A stretch of DNA of 64,000 nt, taken from positions 1,058,501 through 1,122,500 of the forward strand of contig NZ_CP076620.1 in NCBI RefSeq assembly GCF_020911725.1. Reading direction: 5' to 3'. Below are positions 60,239 to 64,000 of this stretch, piece by piece; positions within the stretch are counted from its first letter, which is position 1, and each line of letters opens with the position of its first letter. The translations under genes and the position numbers were made by a program. This stretch comes from Clostridium cadaveris (GTDB lineage Bacteria; Bacillota; Clostridia; Clostridiales; Clostridiaceae). Below the pieces are notes generated by a model. The model did not search any database and was not told the DNA's origin. It worked only from the letters and a program-made list of their open reading frames with translations.

Positions 60239-61394
60239 GGCCTTTTTTAAAATTATTATAAAAAATTTAAATCAAATAATGATTTATGTAGTAGTATTTT
60301 TAGCATTTGCTATACTCCTTGGAAATATGGATGTTAATCCTGCAGATACAAATTTTGAGGAAACTAAAATCAATGTGGCTTTTATTAATGAAGATGAAGA
60401 TTCAGAGCTTGTAGAAGGACTTAGAGAGTATATCAGTAAAAATGCTAATATAGTAGATATATCAGAGGATGATGAAAAGCTTAAAGATGCTTTATTCTTT
60501 AGAACAGTAGAGTATATAGTAAGGATTCCTAATGGGTTTACAAAGGAAATGATGGGTGGCAGTGAAAATGTTAGTATTAAAACAACTACAGTTCCTAATT
60601 CAAATAGTGAAATGTATATGAATAATTTGATAAATAGATATCTTAATACAGTTAAGATGTATAGTGGATCAATAAGTAATTTATCTCAAGAAAAGATTGT
60701 AAGCTATGTAAGCAAGGACTTGTCAGAGAGTACAGATGTAAAGCTTAGTACTTATGATAATGGGCATAGAGATGAAGATAAATGCAGAAATTATTATAAC
60801 TATTTAGCTTATTCTATGTTTGCCATATTGATACTTGGAGTATCATCGGTAATGATAACTTTCAATAATAAAGATTTAAAAATGAGAAATTCATCATCAG
60901 CATTAAAGCTTAAAGATATGAATTTTCAAATGGTGTTGGGAAACATTAGTTATTCATTACTTGTATGGGTGGTAATGATATTTGCAAGTTTTATAATGTA
61001 TGGTAAGTATATGTTTACTGCAAATGGAGCATTATTTCTTTTAAATTCTTTTGTATTTACTATATCAGCATTAAGTATAAGTTTTCTAATTGGAAATATC
61101 ATTAATAGCAAGAATGCTATGTCGGCTGCGTCAAATGTAGTTTCATTAGGTTGTTGTTTTATAAGTGGTGTGTTTGTTCCTCAGCAATATTTGGGAAAAA
61201 CAGTGCTTTCTATAGCAAGTTTTAACCCAACCTATTGGTATGTAAAAGCTAATAATGAAATATCAGCCTTGGTTAATTTTAGCAAAGAAAATCTTATGCC
61301 TATATTTATGAGTATGGCAATAATACTTTGTTTTGCAATAGCTATATTTGCAATAACTCTTGTAATTATAAAACAGAAAAGATTAAGTAATTAA
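60225..61394 (+). CDS. ABC-2 type permease, subunit 2
   Basis: 389 residues with the same layout as its neighbour: first helix (QIMIYVVVFLAFAILLG), extracellular domain (about 40-190), five helices, and FISGVFVPQQYLGKTVLSIASFNPTYWYVKANNEIS, the ABC-2 signature region. The two permeases probably form a heterodimer. Confidence 0.88.
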   Translation: MQVYKAFFKIIIKNLNQIMIYVVVFLAFAILLGNMDVNPADTNFEETKINVAFINEDEDSELVEGLREYISKNANIVDISEDDEKLKDALFFRTVEYIVRIPNGFTKEMMGGSENVSIKTTTVPNSNSEMYMNNLINRYLNTVKMYSGSISNLSQEKIVSYVSKDLSESTDVKLSTYDNGHRDEDKCRNYYNYLAYSMFAILILGVSSVMITFNNKDLKMRNSSSALKLKDMNFQMVLGNISYSLLVWVVMIFASFIMYGKYMFTANGALFLLNSFVFTISALSISFLIGNIINSKNAMSAASNVVSLGCCFISGVFVPQQYLGKTVLSIASFNPTYWYVKANNEISALVNFSKENLMPIFMSMAIILCFAIAIFAITLVIIKQKRLSN

Positions 61395-61483
61395 ATTATA
61401 AAAATCAATTATTTTAATAATAGTATATTATTTTAGATATTAGAAAAACTAAAATAGTAATTATTATTAAAGGAGGCGAGAAT

Positions 61484-61642
61484 ATGGAAAAGAATTCATC
61501 AATAAAATGTTCAGTACAACAATGTAAATTTCATAATCAATCTGAAAATTACTGCACTCTAAATGAAATTCAAGTAGGAACTCATGAGAAAAATCCTACA
61601 GTAGTAGAATGTACTGACTGTCAATCTTTTGTTCTAAAATAA
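61484..61642 (+). CDS. DUF1540 protein, copy 1
   Basis: 52 residues with four conserved cysteines: SIKCSVQQCKFHN, NYCTL, VECTDC. Likely binds a metal; found in many copies in clostridia, some of which are sporulation-associated. AAAGGAGG precedes the ATG. About 75% identical to the copy at 63829, and the upstream bases TTAGAAAAACTAAAAT are also shared. Confidence 0.88.
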   Translation: MEKNSSIKCSVQQCKFHNQSENYCTLNEIQVGTHEKNPTVVECTDCQSFVLK

Positions 61643-61651
61643 GTGAATCTA

Positions 61652-61703
61652 AAAAAGGGGTTCAGATGGGGCTGAAAAACATCCATTTGAACCTTTTTTT
61701 TGC
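61652..61703 (+). terminator. Terminator after DUF1540 copy 1
   Basis: AAAAGGGGTTCAGATGG pairs with CCATTTGAACCTTTTTT with few mismatches, ending in a long T run. Confidence 0.85.
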
Positions 61704-61707
61704 GTTG

Positions 61708-61778
61708 AAAACCCATGGCTATGCCAGTGAATAAAAGAATATAGCACTGAATGAAAAAGAACTCCTATGCTAAAATCA
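61708..61778 (+). repeat. IS200/IS605-like end remnant, copy B
   Basis: Related to 44380-44450, with GGCTATGCCAGTG and AAAAAGAACTCCTATG in the same order. The hairpin arm is imperfect here (CCCATGG / CCAGTGA). No transposase nearby. Confidence 0.55.
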
Positions 61779-61908
61779 AGAGATGAAGGATGAGTGTTAA
61801 GAATAGTTATTTTCATGTTATAAACAGTAAAGGTAATTGATTTAATAACTGGAAAAATATATAATATAGATGAGATTTATTATACATAAAGAAGGGGGAA
61901 TAAATCAA

Positions 61909-63657
61909 ATGTTAAAATCTAAAAGTAAAAGAAAATTTTTATCGCTACTTGTTGCAGCAATGATGACAGTAGGACTATCTACTTCAATTACAGCAAGAGC
62001 AGACGAAAACTCTCCAAAACTAGAGAGCGGCAATAAAGTCATAGACATAATTTCATTTAATGACTTTCATGGAGCGTTAGATTCTGGTGGAAAAACACCT
62101 GGAATGGCTAAATTTGTGGGAGCGGTTAAGGAATATAAGAAAGCAAATCCTAACACTATAGTAGTTTCTGGTGGTGATAACTATCAAGGAACTGCAATGT
62201 CAAACCTTACTTATGGAAAACCAGTATCTGAGATGTTTAAAGAAATTGGTTTAGTTGCTTCTGCCATAGGAAACCACGAATATGACTGGGGAACAAAGTA
62301 TATGGATACATGGCAGAAGGATGGCGGTTTTGAGTTTTTAGCATGTAATATATATGATAAGAACACAGGTGAGCCTATAAACTATGCAAAACCTTATAAG
62401 GTAGTTGCACAAGATGGAATTAAGATAGGATTTGTAGGTCTTGCAACTCCAGAAACACAATTTAAAACTAAACCTGAAAATGTAGCAGGATTAGAATTTA
62501 GAGATCCTGTGAAAGCAGCAACTGAATGGGCAGATAAATTAAAGTCAGGTAGTCTTCCAGAAGGAAAGGCAGATGTAGTTATAGCTTTGACACATTTAGG
62601 TGCATCACAAGCTAAAGATTATACAATTACCGGAGAAGCTACAGACTTAACTAAAGTAGCTAGTATTGATGGAATAATAGCAGGACATACACATAATCAA
62701 GTGTCAGGTTATGTTAATGGAAAACCTATAGTTGAAGGATACTATGCAGGAAGAACATTAGCAAATTTAAAAATGACTTTTACTGAAGACAATAAATTAG
62801 TATCAATAGTACCTAATGCAGATACTTTATATAAAAGACCAGATACATTAAAGGATGACGAAAATGCATTAAAAATATATAATAAATACCAAAAGGAACT
62901 TGGACCAGTTTTAGCTCAAGTAGTTGGAGTTACAGATACTGAATTAAGCCATGATAGATTTAAGCATCAAGGTACATCACCACTTGGACAATGGACTTGT
63001 GATGTTATGAGAAAAGAGGCAGGAACTCAAATTGGAATAACTAATGGTGGAGGACTTAGAACATCTATTCCTAAGGGAGATATAACAATGGGGAAACTTT
63101 ACGAAGTTATGCCTTTTGATAATACATTAGTTACAATGAAGTTAACTGGAGAGCAGTTAAAGAAAGTTATTGAACATGGTATCTATAATGACAAATATGG
63201 ATGGGTACAAGTTTCAGGATTAAAAGTATATTATGACAAGGATAAAGAAGCTGGAAACAGAATAAGTGATATGTTCCTTGATGACGGAACAAAGATAGAA
63301 ATGGATAAGCTATACACTGTAGTAACAAACGATTTTATGTCAACAGGTGGAGATGAATACGATTTCACCGGCGCTATAGACATGAAAGATACAAATCTTC
63401 CAATAAGAGATGCATTAGTTAAATCACTAAAGGCATTAAATGGAGAACATCTTGTATTTGATTACACTGATCCATTAATAAATGGAAAAGCACCTGATGC
63501 ACCAGTGGTAGATAATGATAAAAACACTGAAGATGCTGAAAAGCTTCCACAAACAGGTTCAGTAGTGTCTACAGAAAGCACAGTAGCTTTTGGAATAATT
63601 ATGCTTGTAATAGGAGCAGCAGTTATTGTAGACAGGAAGAAAAAGAATATTGCATAA
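61909..63657 (+). CDS. Sortase-anchored 5'-nucleotidase / 2',3'-cyclic phosphodiesterase
   Basis: 582 residues from ATG 61909, behind AAGGGGGAA; the ATG at 61870 has no ribosome site. Signal peptide about 1-32 (FLSLLVAAMMTVGLSTSITARA). Metallophosphatase domain with metal ligands in FNDFHGAL, SGGDNYQG, IGNHEYDWG, LTHLG and AGHTHNQV. C-terminal 5'-nucleotidase domain with GITNGGGLRTSIPKGDIT and FMSTGGDEYDF. Sorting signal LPQTG at 546-550, hydrophobic tail, DRKKK. It releases phosphate and nucleosides from nucleotides at the cell wall and could produce adenosine outside the cell. Confidence 0.95.
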   Translation: MLKSKSKRKFLSLLVAAMMTVGLSTSITARADENSPKLESGNKVIDIISFNDFHGALDSGGKTPGMAKFVGAVKEYKKANPNTIVVSGGDNYQGTAMSNLTYGKPVSEMFKEIGLVASAIGNHEYDWGTKYMDTWQKDGGFEFLACNIYDKNTGEPINYAKPYKVVAQDGIKIGFVGLATPETQFKTKPENVAGLEFRDPVKAATEWADKLKSGSLPEGKADVVIALTHLGASQAKDYTITGEATDLTKVASIDGIIAGHTHNQVSGYVNGKPIVEGYYAGRTLANLKMTFTEDNKLVSIVPNADTLYKRPDTLKDDENALKIYNKYQKELGPVLAQVVGVTDTELSHDRFKHQGTSPLGQWTCDVMRKEAGTQIGITNGGGLRTSIPKGDITMGKLYEVMPFDNTLVTMKLTGEQLKKVIEHGIYNDKYGWVQVSGLKVYYDKDKEAGNRISDMFLDDGTKIEMDKLYTVVTNDFMSTGGDEYDFTGAIDMKDTNLPIRDALVKSLKALNGEHLVFDYTDPLINGKAPDAPVVDNDKNTEDAEKLPQTGSVVSTESTVAFGIIMLVIGAAVIVDRKKKNIA

Positions 63658-63694
63658 AAATTATTGAATCATCATAATCTGTTTAAATACAGAG

Positions 63695-63726
63695 TAGAGG
63701 CACTTGACTTCAAGTGGCCTCTTTTT
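63695..63726 (+). terminator. Terminator after the 5'-nucleotidase gene
   Basis: AGAGGCACTTGA pairs with TCAAGTGGCCTCT (one bulge), followed by TTTT. Confidence 0.88.
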
Positions 63727-63828
63727 GTTGTGTAAACTTTCCAGTATCCTAAATGGTAAATGTTGCGAGAATATTATTTGATTTATTAGAAAAACTAAAA
63801 TTATGATGAAGTGAGGAGGTAATATTTT

Positions 63829-63987
63829 ATGTCAAAGAATACATCAATAAAATGTACAGTAGAACAATGTAAGTTCCATGATTACTCAGAAGATTACTGT
63901 ACTTTAAATGAAATTAAAGTTGCAACCCACGAATCAAATCCTAAGGTAGTTGAGTGCACTGATTGTGAATCATTTGCTTTAAAATAA
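63829..63987 (+). CDS. DUF1540 protein, copy 2
   Basis: 52 residues: SIKCTVEQCKFHD, DYCTL, VECTDC, matching copy 1 at 61484 throughout. GTGAGGAGG precedes the ATG. It lies at the end of the window with its own upstream region like that of copy 1. Confidence 0.88.
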   Translation: MSKNTSIKCTVEQCKFHDYSEDYCTLNEIKVATHESNPKVVECTDCESFALK

Positions 63988-64000
63988 TAGATAAACATAG

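Noticed and set aside
61708-61778. Complete insertion sequence
   Set aside because: Only ~71 bases of end-like sequence and no transposase frame; kept as a remnant.

Overview
The window is AT-rich DNA of a low-GC Firmicute, almost certainly Clostridium sensu stricto (cluster I). Supporting signs are strong AGGAGG-type ribosome sites, a Gram-positive PolC, an H+-pyrophosphatase / RNase R / SmpB / tmRNA core, LPXTG-type anchored surface proteins, a 7-alpha-hydroxysteroid dehydrogenase-like enzyme, and a tmRNA tag ending EDNFALAA. The species cannot be fixed from sequence alone.

Layout. Positions 1-3.7 kb hold the end of a membrane pyrophosphatase, rnr and a short-chain dehydrogenase. Positions 3.8-10.9 kb hold a pentose-type sugar module: a PRD/EIIB/EIIA transcription activator, a split transketolase, an ascorbate/pentitol-type PTS (EIIA, EIIB, EIIC) and a transaldolase, with a repeated operator-like element before the activator and before EIIA. 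Positions 10.9-11.8 kb hold a four-helix-bundle (23S intervening-sequence type) gene bracketed by 78-79 bp tandem repeats in opposite orientation. smpB, polC and ssrA (tmRNA) follow.

At 17.56-23.78 kb a decayed integrative element sits against the 3' end of ssrA. Its serine recombinase is broken by one in-frame stop. It carries an ImmA/IrrE fragment, an aminoglycoside-adenylyltransferase-like gene, small phage-type genes separated by three near-identical terminators, a DUF4352-like lipoprotein and a truncated AP2/HNH-type gene. A mcrC remnant lies just outside the proposed right end.

The 24.6-44.3 kb region is rich in surface and nutrient functions. It holds ornithine cyclodeaminase, a YitT-family protein, a NEAT + leucine-rich-repeat sortase-anchored protein divergent from a DUF2325 gene and a flavodoxin (this intergenic region holds four copies of the dyad AGTTAG-N6-CTAACT), a lysine riboswitch with an amino-acid ABC importer, and a cyclic-di-GMP-I riboswitch in front of a secreted M60 (enhancin-type) protease. 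The 3' end of the protease gene is lost at an IS1182-type insertion. After L25/Ctc comes a Fur-box-preceded operon with two ABC half-transporters.

The last 20 kb holds gene remnants (an ABC exporter fragment, a dus fragment, IS200-like palindromic ends), a 7-alpha-HSDH-like enzyme, an HI0933-family flavoprotein, a tRNA-dihydrouridine synthase, an ABC exporter with a transglutaminase-like protein, an ECF S-component, a two-component system divergent from an ABC-2 exporter operon, and a sortase-anchored 5'-nucleotidase flanked by two DUF1540 paralogues.

Most likely regulatory novelty: the four-site dyad controlling the NEAT-LRR / DUF2325 / flavodoxin divergon. Most likely mobile or structural novelty: the repeat-bracketed four-helix-bundle cassette between the transaldolase gene and smpB.
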